DNA of 64,000 nucleotides from Nostoc sp. RI_552 (lineage in GTDB: Bacteria; Cyanobacteriota; Cyanobacteriia; Cyanobacteriales; Nostocaceae), in NCBI GenBank assembly GCA_016124525.1, contig WGNO01000016.1, forward strand, positions 1 through 64,000, in the 5' to 3' direction. Below are positions 43,073 through 52,538 of this stretch, one piece after another. The notes below the pieces were generated by a model. The model was not told the origin of the DNA, did not search any database, and saw only the letters and a program-made list of their open reading frames with translations. The position numbers and the translations under genes were made by a program. The number at the start of each line of letters is the position of its first letter. The stretch's first letter is position 1.

Positions 43073-43711
43073 TCACCGCCCTAAATCATGCAATTCATTA
43101 ATTGCTGTAGCACACTGATGGGTCACAGCTTGTAATTCTTCTTTGTCAGTGGAAATGGGTGCATGAATTAATTTACCAATTCTAATAGTTAAAGGAACTG
43201 CACGAGGTATTGGCCAGCCTGTTTGTAATATCTTCTCAGAACCCCATAAACTCACGGGTAATAATGGTGCTTTGGCTTTTGCTGCTAGTAGTGCAGCCCC
43301 TCTTTTAGGATCTGTGATCCTACCATCAGGAGTGCGAGTACCTTGCAAGAAAACACCCACAGCCCAGCCATTATTAAGATACTCTAGGGCGGAACGGATG
43401 GTTTGGCGGTCGGCGCTACCTCGACTCACTGGGTAAGCACCATACAATTTAATTGCTTGCGCTAAAACGGGAACTTCAAATAATTCTTCCTTGGCCATGT
43501 AAGCCACAGGACGACATACACAATTAGAGACAATGGGCGGATCAAAGTAGCTAGCATGATTACTCACCACTACTACTTCCCCTGTTTGGGGGACATTTTC
43601 CACCCCATAAATTCGCCCTTGAAAGTAAGCATGAAGCATAGGGCTAACAACTGACCACTTAAAAGCGTGGTACAGTACCAGACTGATAAAAGGTTCGCGT
43701 TCTCTGGTCAC
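43073..43711 (-). CDS. plsC: 1-acyl-sn-glycerol-3-phosphate acyltransferase
   Basis: 212 residues, PlsC family, second acylation of glycerol-3-phosphate to phosphatidic acid. The catalytic HX4D motif is seen as VVSNHASYFDPP at 47-58; block III appears as FLQGTRTPDGR (usual form FPEGTRS); LLPVSLWGSEKI near 152 is block IV. It is last in the minus-strand run plsX-fabH-fabD-plsC, 224 bp from fabD, so it may have its own promoter too. A second related acyltransferase lies at 51443. Confidence 0.87.
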   Translation of the reverse strand: MTREREPFISLVLYHAFKWSVVSPMLHAYFQGRIYGVENVPQTGEVVVVSNHASYFDPPIVSNCVCRPVAYMAKEELFEVPVLAQAIKLYGAYPVSRGSADRQTIRSALEYLNNGWAVGVFLQGTRTPDGRITDPKRGAALLAAKAKAPLLPVSLWGSEKILQTGWPIPRAVPLTIRIGKLIHAPISTDKEELQAVTHQCATAINELHDLGR

Positions 43712-43934
43712 GGAAGATAAGCTGTTACCATTTAATTTGTATAATCATAGCGAGGAAGACTCCTACTGAGGGCAGTCAAAGTATACCCGCACTACCTATC
43801 TTAATTAAATTGAGATGAGCTGATTTAGCCGCTTAACAGGTTAATTCAACTCAAATTAAAATTTAGCATAAGCAATGGCCATGACTTTAGTTCGTTTTCC
43901 GGTAAGGGTTTGTGATCAAAACACTAACTGGCTA

Positions 43935-44822
43935 CTAACCCTTATGTAGCAGTTCCTCAGCATTACGGATATTTCTTAGGATTAAATCTGGAGTGGTGCG
44001 TTTGATTAAATTAGTTAGCACATTACCGGGGCCAATTTCCACCACTTGCTCAATGCCATGAGCATGTAATTGTAGAGTAATTTCTCGCCAACGTACCGAG
44101 CCGGTTATTTGTTGGCTGAGGCGGTGCTTAATAATTTTGGCATCAGTACATGGACACGGATCTACGTTAGACAATATTGGTACAACAGCAGGTTCAAATT
44201 CCACCAACTCCAGAATGTCTTGGAATTCTGCTGCCGCAGCTGCCATAAAGGGTGAGTGAAAAGCTCCGGAGGTTCTTAAGGGTATGGCACGTTTGGCTTT
44301 AACTTTCGACATCACAGACCTTACAGCTTCTGGAGTGCCAGAAATAACCACCTGAGCCGGACTATTATCATTGGCCAAAACAGCATCTTGTGTCTGAGCA
44401 AGAACCATATCTAACTGTTCGCGGTCAAAGTTCATCAAAGCTGCCATCATACCACCTGCGGCACTATCCATGAGTTCGGCACGACGTTTGACTAGATGTA
44501 AACCAGCTGACCACTCAAACACACCTGCAATATAAAGAGCGATATATTCACCCAAACTATGACCGGCAACTACATCTGGTGTGTGTCCCCGTTCCCGGAG
44601 AAGATCAGCCAAGATGCTTTCTACAACGTAAAGACTTGGCTGTGTATAGAGCGTCCGTGATAACTTTTGTTCGTCTTCTTGACATAATTCCGTTACAGAC
44701 CAGCCCAGAATCGCTTCAGATTGGGCAAATTTATCTTTGGCGGTAGGTATATCTAATAAATCAATTCCCATTCCCAGAGCTTGAGAACCTTGTCCGGGAA
44801 ACACCCATGCAGTTTTAGTCAT
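43935..44822 (-). CDS. fabD: Malonyl-CoA--acyl carrier protein transacylase
   Basis: Loads malonate on ACP for fatty acid synthesis. 295 residues. WVFPGQGSQALGMG at 6-19, active-site GHSLGEY at 87-93 (Ser89), the arginine in VKRRAELM, and GAFHSPFM near 190 with the catalytic His; IEIGPGNVLTNL near the C-terminus. All are normal. About 100 bp downstream of fabH; the gap contains a run of 14-15 bp repeats. Confidence 0.94.
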   Translation of the reverse strand: MTKTAWVFPGQGSQALGMGIDLLDIPTAKDKFAQSEAILGWSVTELCQEDEQKLSRTLYTQPSLYVVESILADLLRERGHTPDVVAGHSLGEYIALYIAGVFEWSAGLHLVKRRAELMDSAAGGMMAALMNFDREQLDMVLAQTQDAVLANDNSPAQVVISGTPEAVRSVMSKVKAKRAIPLRTSGAFHSPFMAAAAAEFQDILELVEFEPAVVPILSNVDPCPCTDAKIIKHRLSQQITGSVRWREITLQLHAHGIEQVVEIGPGNVLTNLIKRTTPDLILRNIRNAEELLHKG

Positions 44823-44886
44823 TTGTCGTTGGTCATTTGTCGTTGGTCATTTGTTGTTGGTCATTTGTCGTTGGTCATTTGTCATC
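44820..44886. repeat. Minisatellite between fabH and fabD
   Basis: CATTTGTCGTTGGT repeated four to five times head to tail, units of 14-15 bp with one C/T variant. The first unit touches the fabD start codon. It occupies the place where the fabD ribosome-binding site should be. Confidence 0.85.
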
Positions 44887-44921
44887 GAAGAGAGTATGCT
44901 TTTTTGACCTTTAACCTTTGA

Positions 44922-45914
44922 CTACCTTCCCCATTGAAAGATTGCTGCGCCCCAAGTAAGTCCGGCACCAAAGCCTGATGCAACAACGATTTCGTTAGGT
45001 TTAATTTTGCCTTGCCGCACGGATTCATCTAGGGCTAGGGGAATGGAGGCGGCAGAGGTGTTGCCGTAGTGGGCAAGATTGCTAATTACTTTGTTTTCTG
45101 GGATATTTAGGCGTTGAGCAACGGCGTTAATAATCCGTTGATTAGCTTGATGCAATACTAGCCAATCTATTTGCTCAACAGTGAGATTGGCTTGAAATAA
45201 AGCCTTATCAATAATTTCTGGGACTTTTTGGACAGCAAAGCGGTAGACTTCTTTGCCGTTCATGGTGATGGGCTGATAAGTGCCTTGAGTGATATTTACC
45301 TCTGGAAGCAATTCTTGGGTAGAAGGGCTATAACCTAAATTCAGGAGATGGTTTTGCGTACCGTCGCTTTTTAGAGAAAATCCTAATAGGCGATCACTTG
45401 GATTAGCTTGTAATACTACTGCCCCAGCACCATCACCGAACAATACACAAGTCTGTCGATCTTGCCAATCTACCCAACGAGAGAGGATATCTGCCCCTAT
45501 CAAAAGTACATTTTCATAAACACCTGTTTTGATGTACTGGGCAGCTGTCACTAGCCCGAATACAAAGCCAGAGCAGGCAGCTGTCAAATCAAAGGCTACT
45601 GCCTTGGTTGCGCCTAATTCAGCTTGAATTTGACATGCAGTACCAAATAAGTCATCAGGGGTGGATGTTGCCAGCAAAATCAAATCCAGGTCTGTTGCTT
45701 TGATGCCAGCAGATGTAATAGCTTGATTGCTTGCAGCAGTAGCAAGGACACTCAAAGACTCAGATGGTAGTGCCAAACGCCGTTGACTAATTCCGGTTCT
45801 CGTGGCAATCCACTCATCTGAAGTTTCCACCAATTCAGTCAGTGCTTGGTTGGTGAGGGAAGTTTTTGGTACTGCCGATCCGCTTCCTGTAATTGCTATG
45901 CCTAAGTTTTCCAC
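44922..45914 (-). CDS. fabH: 3-oxoacyl-ACP synthase III
   Basis: Starts fatty acid synthesis by condensing acetyl-CoA with malonyl-ACP. 330 residues. The catalytic triad is complete: Cys114 in DLTAACSGFVFG, His255 in WLVLHQANQRI and Asn285 in LAHYGNTSAAS. N-terminal GSGSAVP and WIATRTGISQRR are typical. Lies between plsX (126 bp upstream) and fabD in the same direction. Confidence 0.94.
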   Translation of the reverse strand: MENLGIAITGSGSAVPKTSLTNQALTELVETSDEWIATRTGISQRRLALPSESLSVLATAASNQAITSAGIKATDLDLILLATSTPDDLFGTACQIQAELGATKAVAFDLTAACSGFVFGLVTAAQYIKTGVYENVLLIGADILSRWVDWQDRQTCVLFGDGAGAVVLQANPSDRLLGFSLKSDGTQNHLLNLGYSPSTQELLPEVNITQGTYQPITMNGKEVYRFAVQKVPEIIDKALFQANLTVEQIDWLVLHQANQRIINAVAQRLNIPENKVISNLAHYGNTSAASIPLALDESVRQGKIKPNEIVVASGFGAGLTWGAAIFQWGR

Positions 45915-46040
45915 TCCTAATCTCCACAGCTATAAGCATTTTAGTCATTAGTTATCAGTCGTCAGCCATGAGTCATTAGTCATTTCTTATTGACCAATGA
46001 CTTTTTCCAGTTTATTGATCACTAGTTTTATGGCTAATTC

Positions 46041-47066
46041 CTAACTTGTTTCCTGCTGTAGGATTTTATATTGAGACTGTAGTCTTTGGAGCACTTGATT
46101 GTCTACAGCTTCCTTGGCCATGCGAATTGCATTAAAAATTGAAGGAGCTTGAGAACTACCGTGGCCAATAAAACAGACTCCAGCAACCCCTAAAAGCAGA
46201 GCACCACCATGTTCTGCGTGATCCATGCGCTGTTTGACTCGTGTCAAATTCGGTTTTAAAATTGCTGTACCAATTTGACCGTGCAATCCTTGGGGTAATT
46301 CTTCTCGTAAGATTTGCAAAATTACTTCACCCACTGCTTCGGCAAATTTCAATAACACATTGCCCACGAACCCATCGCAGACAATCACATCAAAGTTGCC
46401 AGAAAGTACATCACGTCCTTCAGCATTACCAATAAAATTAATTTCGGAATTTTCCCGTAGTAGTTGGTGGGCACGTAGAGCTACTTCATTACCTTTAGTG
46501 TCTTCTTCACCAATATTCAACAAACCTACTTGAGGTTTGGTAATACCCAAGACATACTGGCTATAAGTTGACCCCATGATGGCAAACTGCTCTAAAAACT
46601 TAGGACGGCAATCTACATTTGCACCAACATCTAGTATTAGTACTGGTTTAGCAGGTTTGATTGTGGGAAAAACCGTACCAATGGCTGGCCGGTCAATTCC
46701 TGGCAATCGTCCTAGGCGGAGCAAAGCTGCTGCCATAGCTGCTCCAGAGTGTCCCGCAGAAAACACAGCATCTGCCTGTTGCTGCTTGACTAAATCCATT
46801 GCCACATTAATAGAAGCCTTGCGTTTGCGTCTAACTGCATTTAAGGGCTCCTCATCCATTGTGATCGCTTCTTCAGCAGAAACGATCTCTACCCGCTCCA
46901 AATTAGTTTTTGGGGGCAGGGCAGCTGCAATTTTTTGGGGATCACCAACTAATAATACTTTCACACCCAAATCCTCACTAGCGCGGAGTGCGCCAGCTAC
47001 GATTTCACCGGGTGCATGATCCCCTCCCATTGCGTCAATTGCTATCCGTACGCCTGTCGATCCCAT
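46041..47066 (-). CDS. plsX: Phosphate acyltransferase PlsX
   Basis: Makes acyl-phosphate from acyl-ACP for glycerolipid synthesis. 341 residues. IAIDAMGGDHAPGEIVAGAL at 8-27 is the family start; SAGHSGAAMAAALLRLGRLP near 103; ILDVGANVDCRPKFLEQFA near 142; VCDGFVGNVLLKFAEAV near 229; HGGALLLGVAGVCFIGHGSS near 290. First gene of the minus-strand cluster plsX-fabH-fabD-plsC, an order common in bacteria, which links fatty acid and phospholipid supply. Confidence 0.94.
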   Translation of the reverse strand: MGSTGVRIAIDAMGGDHAPGEIVAGALRASEDLGVKVLLVGDPQKIAAALPPKTNLERVEIVSAEEAITMDEEPLNAVRRKRKASINVAMDLVKQQQADAVFSAGHSGAAMAAALLRLGRLPGIDRPAIGTVFPTIKPAKPVLILDVGANVDCRPKFLEQFAIMGSTYSQYVLGITKPQVGLLNIGEEDTKGNEVALRAHQLLRENSEINFIGNAEGRDVLSGNFDVIVCDGFVGNVLLKFAEAVGEVILQILREELPQGLHGQIGTAILKPNLTRVKQRMDHAEHGGALLLGVAGVCFIGHGSSQAPSIFNAIRMAKEAVDNQVLQRLQSQYKILQQETS

Positions 47067-47397
47067 TGCTTAGAGCTATTAGAAACCTTACAAATTTTAC
47101 CAGATGGCTTTGCTCAAAAATCGTAACTTTTTGACTCAAGTATGATTTTCGCGACTATTGCAATATATTTTTGTAGTCAGGTCAAGATACCAGGAATTTT
47201 CAAACACTTTGGATTGTCCCTACAGATAAATCTGGGGATTTCTACTGTTCCTATGGCTTGGGGAGTCAGAAGTGGGGCAATGAATGGGGAATTTTGGATT
47301 GGCTTGAGCAAAGCCTATACAGGGCAATGAGTATCGTAGATTACAGCCTCATCCTAAATCTTCAAGTCATTACTTCCTCTTCCCTCCTCCCTACTTT
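47067..47397. other. 331-bp intergenic region between plsX and pepA
   Basis: Upstream region of plsX on the minus strand and downstream region of pepA. A 62-codon plus-strand frame (47142-47330) has no ribosome-binding site and no family look. I see no strong hairpin. Confidence 0.45.
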
Positions 47398-48873
47398 TTA
47401 GGCAGCTAATACCCAATTAACTAGGGTTCGCACGCCGTAACCGGTGGCTCCTGGGCTGTTGTAACCGTTTTCTTTATCTGTCCACACTGGCCCAGCCACA
47501 TCTAAGTGGGCCCAAGGAGTATCTTTGATGAACTGTTTGAGGAAAAGAGCGGCAGTAATTGAACCACCAGCCCGGGGCCCGGTGTTTTTCATATCGGCAA
47601 TTCCAGATTTCAAACCTTCAAAATATTTTTCTTCCATTGGCATCCGCCATAATTTTTCCCCGGCTGTTTCAGCAGCTTGTTCTAATTCAGAAGCTAGAGC
47701 ATCATCTGGAGTATACAAGCCGGCAATATCATCACCCAAGGCAATGATGCAAGCACCCGTGAGGGTTGCTAAGTCAACAACGGCATCTACTCCTAATTTG
47801 TCTGCATATACCAAGGCATCAGCTAAGGTCAAACGTCCTTCAGCGTCGGTGTTATTCACTTCGATTGTTTTGCCGTTAGATGCTTTGAGGATGTCCCCTG
47901 GGTGCATGGCATGACCGCTAATCATGTTTTCTGTGGCGGCGGAAATGAAGTGAACTTCTACATCTGGCTTAATTTGAGCAATGGCTTTTGCCGCACCCAA
48001 TATAGCACCTGCACCGCCCATGTCCATTTTCATGGTTTCTATGCCGCTACCAGCACCTTTAATATTGAGTCCGCCGGAATCGAAAGTTAAACCTTTACCA
48101 ATAATTGCTAGTTTGCGTCTCGCTGTACCTTCGGGTTTGTAAGTCAGGTGAATGAATTTTGGCGGTAAGTCTGAAGCTTGGGCAACTCCTAAAAAAGCAC
48201 CCATACCCAACTTTTCGCACTCTTCCCGTTCTAGGATTTTTACATCTATGCCGTGTTCAGTAGCCATCCCTTGGGCTGTTTCTGCCAAGGTAATGGGTGT
48301 GACTTCATTGGCTGGTGCTGCTACCAATTCCCTGGTTAAGATTACCCCAGAAACGATGTGATTGGCGAGGGTAATTGCTGCTTCTTGTCCACTTAATCCC
48401 AGTAAATCTAAGGTTTGGAGTTTTGTTTCTTTCTCTTCTGGTTCAGACTTAAAGCGTAGGTCTTGGTGTAGGGCTAGTTGTACACCTTCGGTGAGGGCTT
48501 GAGCAGTTGCATCTGACTGGTTATTCCATAATGGGAAACTCAAGCCTAGACTTATGCTTTTTTGTTTTTTTGCCACCCTGGCTACAGCAGCAGCAGCACG
48601 TCGCAGGGTTTCTAGTTTTAGAGCTTCTAATTTCCCCAAGCCCACTAAAATTACTTTGCGGATCGGGCTAGCAGATCTTACGCGGGTGAAAATGGTGCTG
48701 TAGGCTTTGGCTGTAAATTCTTCTTCGGCAATCAGTTCTTTTAAAACACCGCCAAACTGTTCATCTAATTTTGCTAGTTCATCGGTTAACTCCACTGCAT
48801 CTTCAAATAATCCTATGGCCAAAGTATCGCCTGCCCACTGTAGCAAAGGCGTGTCACTGGGTTGAATTTTCAT
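47398..48873 (-). CDS. pepA: Leucyl (cytosol) aminopeptidase
   Basis: M17 family, removes N-terminal residues from peptides; two metal ions. 491 residues from ATG 48873 ([18 protein letters not shown]); the longer frame to 48945 adds 24 residues not typical of the family. [20 protein letters not shown] (metal Lys and Asp), [14 protein letters not shown], and the signature [14 protein letters not shown] are all present, as is [20 protein letters not shown]. No partner gene is adjacent. Confidence 0.93.
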   Translation of the reverse strand: MKIQPSDTPLLQWAGDTLAIGLFEDAVELTDELAKLDEQFGGVLKELIAEEEFTAKAYSTIFTRVRSASPIRKVILVGLGKLEALKLETLRRAAAAVARVAKKQKSISLGLSFPLWNNQSDATAQALTEGVQLALHQDLRFKSEPEEKETKLQTLDLLGLSGQEAAITLANHIVSGVILTRELVAAPANEVTPITLAETAQGMATEHGIDVKILEREECEKLGMGAFLGVAQASDLPPKFIHLTYKPEGTARRKLAIIGKGLTFDSGGLNIKGAGSGIETMKMDMGGAGAILGAAKAIAQIKPDVEVHFISAATENMISGHAMHPGDILKASNGKTIEVNNTDAEGRLTLADALVYADKLGVDAVVDLATLTGACIIALGDDIAGLYTPDDALASELEQAAETAGEKLWRMPMEEKYFEGLKSGIADMKNTGPRAGGSITAALFLKQFIKDTPWAHLDVAGPVWTDKENGYNSPGATGYGVRTLVNWVLAA

Positions 48874-49057
48874 TTTCTGATTGGATGTAAGTTTTCCTGC
48901 TTGTACCAGTATTACGTAAAATTTTCTTTTTATTGGCTGAAACATGCCTGTAGGGATGTTTGGATGGGAGATGCAAATCTTGAAATATATCTTGTTGATA
49001 TGTTTTTCTCAGGGAGTAACGAGGAATTTCTCCCTTGTCTGTTGGATCATCTCAGGA

Positions 49058-50209
49058 TTAACTAGCGGCTATTTGGGCAATTTTTTTACATCTAGCTAAT
49101 AAAGGAATTGCAAAATCAGGATTCAGTTGGGCAATTTTTTTACATCTAGCCAATAAAGGAATTGCAAAATCAGGATTCAGTTGTTGTAATAGCTGATCTA
49201 TGGGCTGGGGTGATTTAATGTTTTCAGCGATGGCTGCCAATGAGTCATCACTCAAATTCACCCTTTGCAATTCCGATAAGATTTCTTCCCAAGTCTTCCC
49301 TGGATAACTATCGAGGATTATTTGCACCAAAATTTGATCCATCACTGCTTTTTGAGCTAAGGCTGTTTCCAGATATTGATCACTTTTTGCCTGTAAAGTT
49401 GCTAATGTTTCTGGAGCGGTCAGGGAAGTTGACCCATCTAGGGTGGCTTCATAAAAACGACAAGCTGCATATCCCAGGGAATATATCATTGTGGCATTTG
49501 TGCTAGTGGCGATGGCAGCACCTGCAAAAGGTACATTTCTCAACAAGCCTAATCCAGCCAATCTCAAAAGACGACCACCACCTAAACCCAAACCAAAAAT
49601 TGCTAAAATTTCCCCCTTACGGGCGGGGTCTTTTAAGTCTAAATCATAAGCTGCGGCAATTTGGTAAAGCATTTCTGATTGTAATTTTGTCGTTGCAGCT
49701 AAATCAATTGCCAACAACGGGGCTACCAGTCCTGGCAAAATGCTACTTGCTAGACCAATTCCTCCGGCTTTCGTGGCTTTGTCAACCATGATCCTATGGG
49801 CGATTTGACTGGGTGATTCATGGGAATACTTTTGCTTGATCTGATTTACATGTGCTTGTGCTTTTTCCAAATCGACGGTTTCACTAATGCCAATCAACCA
49901 ATCAAGATTTAATACCCCAGTTAGTTTTCTAATCAACCAATTTTCACTGATGCGATGAACTACATTACCAATGATTTCAGTGGCTTGCTCAATTAATTTA
50001 TATGTTTGTTTTGCCGCAACTATTCCTGGGCCAATGGATTTATCTAAAACTATTTTGCTTGCTTGGGCTGGGGTATGAGTCATTGTCTCTCCTACCTCAC
50101 CAATAGCCTGGACAGTTTTAACTAAAGACTCGAATATAGATTCCTTTTCTTCCGTTGGTGAATTATCTGCCTTTTTTACCTCTGTTTCTAGTTTCGATTT
50201 ATCTGCCAT
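49058..50209 (-). CDS. EcsC family protein with a C-terminal tandem duplication
   Basis: 383 residues. The EcsC-like core lies at about 130-330: MVDKATKAGGIGLASSILPG, PLLAIDLAATTKLQSEMLYQ, AAAYDLDLKDPARKGEILAI and the glycine-rich GLGLGGGRLLRLAGLGLLRN. The N-terminal 60 residues are charged. EcsC proteins are membrane-associated and of unknown function. The C-terminus repeats LNPDFAIPLLARCKKIAQ exactly twice, from a 54-bp tandem DNA duplication at 49073-49180, so the last 18 residues are probably a recent addition. Confidence 0.72.
   Translation of the reverse strand: MADKSKLETEVKKADNSPTEEKESIFESLVKTVQAIGEVGETMTHTPAQASKIVLDKSIGPGIVAAKQTYKLIEQATEIIGNVVHRISENWLIRKLTGVLNLDWLIGISETVDLEKAQAHVNQIKQKYSHESPSQIAHRIMVDKATKAGGIGLASSILPGLVAPLLAIDLAATTKLQSEMLYQIAAAYDLDLKDPARKGEILAIFGLGLGGGRLLRLAGLGLLRNVPFAGAAIATSTNATMIYSLGYAACRFYEATLDGSTSLTAPETLATLQAKSDQYLETALAQKAVMDQILVQIILDSYPGKTWEEILSELQRVNLSDDSLAAIAENIKSPQPIDQLLQQLNPDFAIPLLARCKKIAQLNPDFAIPLLARCKKIAQIAAS
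49073..49180. repeat. 54-bp tandem duplication at the 3' end of the EcsC gene
   Basis: 49073-49126 and 49127-49180 are identical apart from one base (CTAGCTAAT against CTAGCCAAT). The copy keeps the reading frame and adds 18 residues. The difference is silent (both units encode the same 18 residues). Confidence 0.95.
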
Positions 50210-50300
50210 TTTTTGAGACCATAATTATTAACAGGCTCTTCTTTAAGTTTTAGTAAACAGAGAAGGATATGACATCTTCCTCAAAGAACAAACTTAGGGG

Positions 50301-51152
50301 TCATTGGTCATTAGCTTTTGACTTTTGTGTTCTTGCCTTAGTTTCCAACTCCTGAGATAGTTTCAGCTGGTGTTCTAAAAAATTATGCTCTCCTAAAATT
50401 TTGTAGAGATTAATATTTGTTTCTAGTAAACAGGCGTGTCCGCTGTTGGGTAATACAACCATCCTAGTGTTGGGTAAAATGCTAACCAAACGTTTGGCTT
50501 CTTTTACAGAGGGTAAAAGGCGATCGCTTGCAGCTGCGATGAGCAAAACTGATTGATTCACTTGGCGTAACTGGTTTTCAGTGACATTAAATTCTTTCAA
50601 TAAAGACAATCGCCAGTTAACTGTGACTGGGGGTACAGAACGCATAGTTTTCAACAATTCGTAGCGCACGTTCCGGGGAATACGTGCCAAGGATGCCAAA
50701 AATGGTAATAAACCTAGTGCGCCAACATCATAAAAGCATTCTGGAACAAAGTAAGTCACTTGAGATGTCCAACTCAACCAGGGACGAAGTTGAAATGCAG
50801 ATGCTGGGTTGACCAGGATAATTCGTTTAAATAACTGTGGTGCTTTGGTTGCTACTTTCATTGCCAAACAACCTCCAAAGGACTCACCACAAAGATAAAC
50901 TGGTCTTTGGGAGCTTTTTTCTAATTCGGTGTGGATTAAGTCCAAGACGTTACTGCTTAATACATCCCAGGTGGTGAGGTCTTGTCTGGGAATGGCCAAA
51001 CACCGAACATCAAAGCCAAGTTCTAAGCCTGCTGTTTGCGATCGCAACAGTTGCCCAGTTCCATCTAATCCTGGTAAATACACAAACAACGGATAATCTA
51101 GTTGGACTCGGTTAGGAGTGAGAAAACAAGGTTTTAGCTCAACTTTTGGCAT
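50301..51152 (-). CDS. Alpha/beta hydrolase
   Basis: 283 residues. YPLFVYLPGLDGTGQLLRSQ near residue 20 forms the oxyanion region; nucleophile elbow in RPVYLCGESFGGCLAMKVAT (Ser in GESFGG, near 94); VLLIAAASDRLLPSVKEAKR near 205 holds the acid Asp; VVLPNSGHACLLETNI near 232 holds the His. The triad is complete. The layout resembles the esterase part of plant phytyl-ester synthases (PES/DGAT-like), and an acyltransferase gene lies 290 bp upstream on the same strand, but the substrate is not shown. Confidence 0.83.
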   Translation of the reverse strand: MPKVELKPCFLTPNRVQLDYPLFVYLPGLDGTGQLLRSQTAGLELGFDVRCLAIPRQDLTTWDVLSSNVLDLIHTELEKSSQRPVYLCGESFGGCLAMKVATKAPQLFKRIILVNPASAFQLRPWLSWTSQVTYFVPECFYDVGALGLLPFLASLARIPRNVRYELLKTMRSVPPVTVNWRLSLLKEFNVTENQLRQVNQSVLLIAAASDRLLPSVKEAKRLVSILPNTRMVVLPNSGHACLLETNINLYKILGEHNFLEHQLKLSQELETKARTQKSKANDQ

Positions 51153-51442
51153 GATAAAATTTCAATTTAACTTTTTGGTTTTCTTGGCATTGCCTGGGTG
51201 AAAATCCCTGAATTTTGTAGATGGGATTACAGAAGGATTCAAGCACAATAGCCATACTAAAATTATGATAAAATAATAGCCTGGTTAATAAAAACCACAC
51301 TGAATCGCAATTGAATAATTTTGCTCAACTGAATTCATAAAAAAAGATTAAATTTATCAGATGAAAAAACACTGCTTAAACAACTAATATTTGTGAAGTT
51401 TAGGCGAGTTTTTCTATAGAAATGTCAAAAATACCGGACTTT

Positions 51443-52204
51443 CTAGTAACAACCTTTTTGTAGTAGAGTAGCAATTTGATTATGGCAATGCCCAGTCAGT
51501 TCACTCACAACATTTTTAGCTTGTTTGCCGTGATATTTTTGCTGATGTTGTGGCGTAACCCAATAAGGGTGACCAATTAATACAACAACTCGACGATATA
51601 TAACCAAGGGATGCAGCCCTGGTTGATCGAATAAAGGTTCTGAAGGATCGAAGAAAGTTAACAGTCGTAGAGGTAAGCCATATGTATTGACTTCTTGTAG
51701 GGATGCGATGGCAATTGGTAAAATTGCCAAATCCTGTACAGTAGACCGCAATGCCAAATGAGCAAATCCTCTCTGAAACTTACCGACTTCATGGGGAAGG
51801 GTAGATGTCACCATTGGCCGAGTTCCTTCGGGAAAAACACCTACCATCTGTTTTGACCGTAAAATTTTCTGTGACTGCTGAAAAAAGCTTTGCTGACGGT
51901 TTGGCTCATTCTCTAAGGGAAAACATCCCAATTCTCCTGTGACAATCTCCCGCATGATTGGTACTTGCCCCATATAGTGATGGCAAGCAAAACGAATTGG
52001 ACTGGATAGCGCCGACATTAAAACCAGTGCATCCATAAAGCTACGGTGATTGCTGACTACCAGAACACTAGCATCTTTGGGAATGCGATTTTCGTGATAG
52101 CGAAACATTTGCGTCGATAACGCCGCTAGGAAATAGCGAGAAATATCCAGGGGTCTATTGCCGCTCATAGGAAAATTAATATGTTTTTTCTGAAAAAATC
52201 CCAT
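51443..52204 (-). CDS. PlsC-like acyltransferase
   Basis: 253 residues. HX4D motif in LVVSNHRSFMDALVLM near residue 50; GVFPEGTRPMV near 115 is a good block III; VQDLAILPIAIASLQEVNTY near 155 is block IV. This suggests transfer of an acyl chain to a glycerolipid or similar. It is distinct from plsC at 43073. With the alpha/beta hydrolase 290 bp downstream on the same strand it may handle phytyl or wax-ester type lipids, as the plant PES proteins combine both domains; that is inference. Confidence 0.8.
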   Translation of the reverse strand: MGFFQKKHINFPMSGNRPLDISRYFLAALSTQMFRYHENRIPKDASVLVVSNHRSFMDALVLMSALSSPIRFACHHYMGQVPIMREIVTGELGCFPLENEPNRQQSFFQQSQKILRSKQMVGVFPEGTRPMVTSTLPHEVGKFQRGFAHLALRSTVQDLAILPIAIASLQEVNTYGLPLRLLTFFDPSEPLFDQPGLHPLVIYRRVVVLIGHPYWVTPQHQQKYHGKQAKNVVSELTGHCHNQIATLLQKGCY

Positions 52205-52538
52205 TGAATTTTTACATTTCTGTATTAATAGTTAGCCAATCTTAATCTAGAAAATTTTTATCTATAAACCTAGCTAGGTTATTTGTAGATAGGGGTTATG
52301 TAGTTACAATCACAATTCAGATGATAGCAATCATTATAAAGAGTTATCACTAGGTGAATTATGTCTTGTGAGTCAATACTAACCTGATATATACATATTA
52401 ATAAACAATTTTTGTCGTGAGAAATTTGCTAATATTAAATTACGGTTTGTCAAACTAGGAGTATGATTATATAATTGCGTGGTTTTACCAATAAAAGTCA
52501 GATACAAAAGATTTTAATAATTTATTTTTTAATTGTGT
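52205..52538. other. 334-bp region between divergent acyltransferase and metG
   Basis: AT-rich promoter region for both directions. I see no T-box, hairpin with T-run, or coding pattern. Confidence 0.45.

Noticed and set aside
47142-47330. 62-codon plus-strand frame between plsX and pepA
   Set aside because: No ribosome-binding site, no family pattern, antisense to promoter DNA of plsX.
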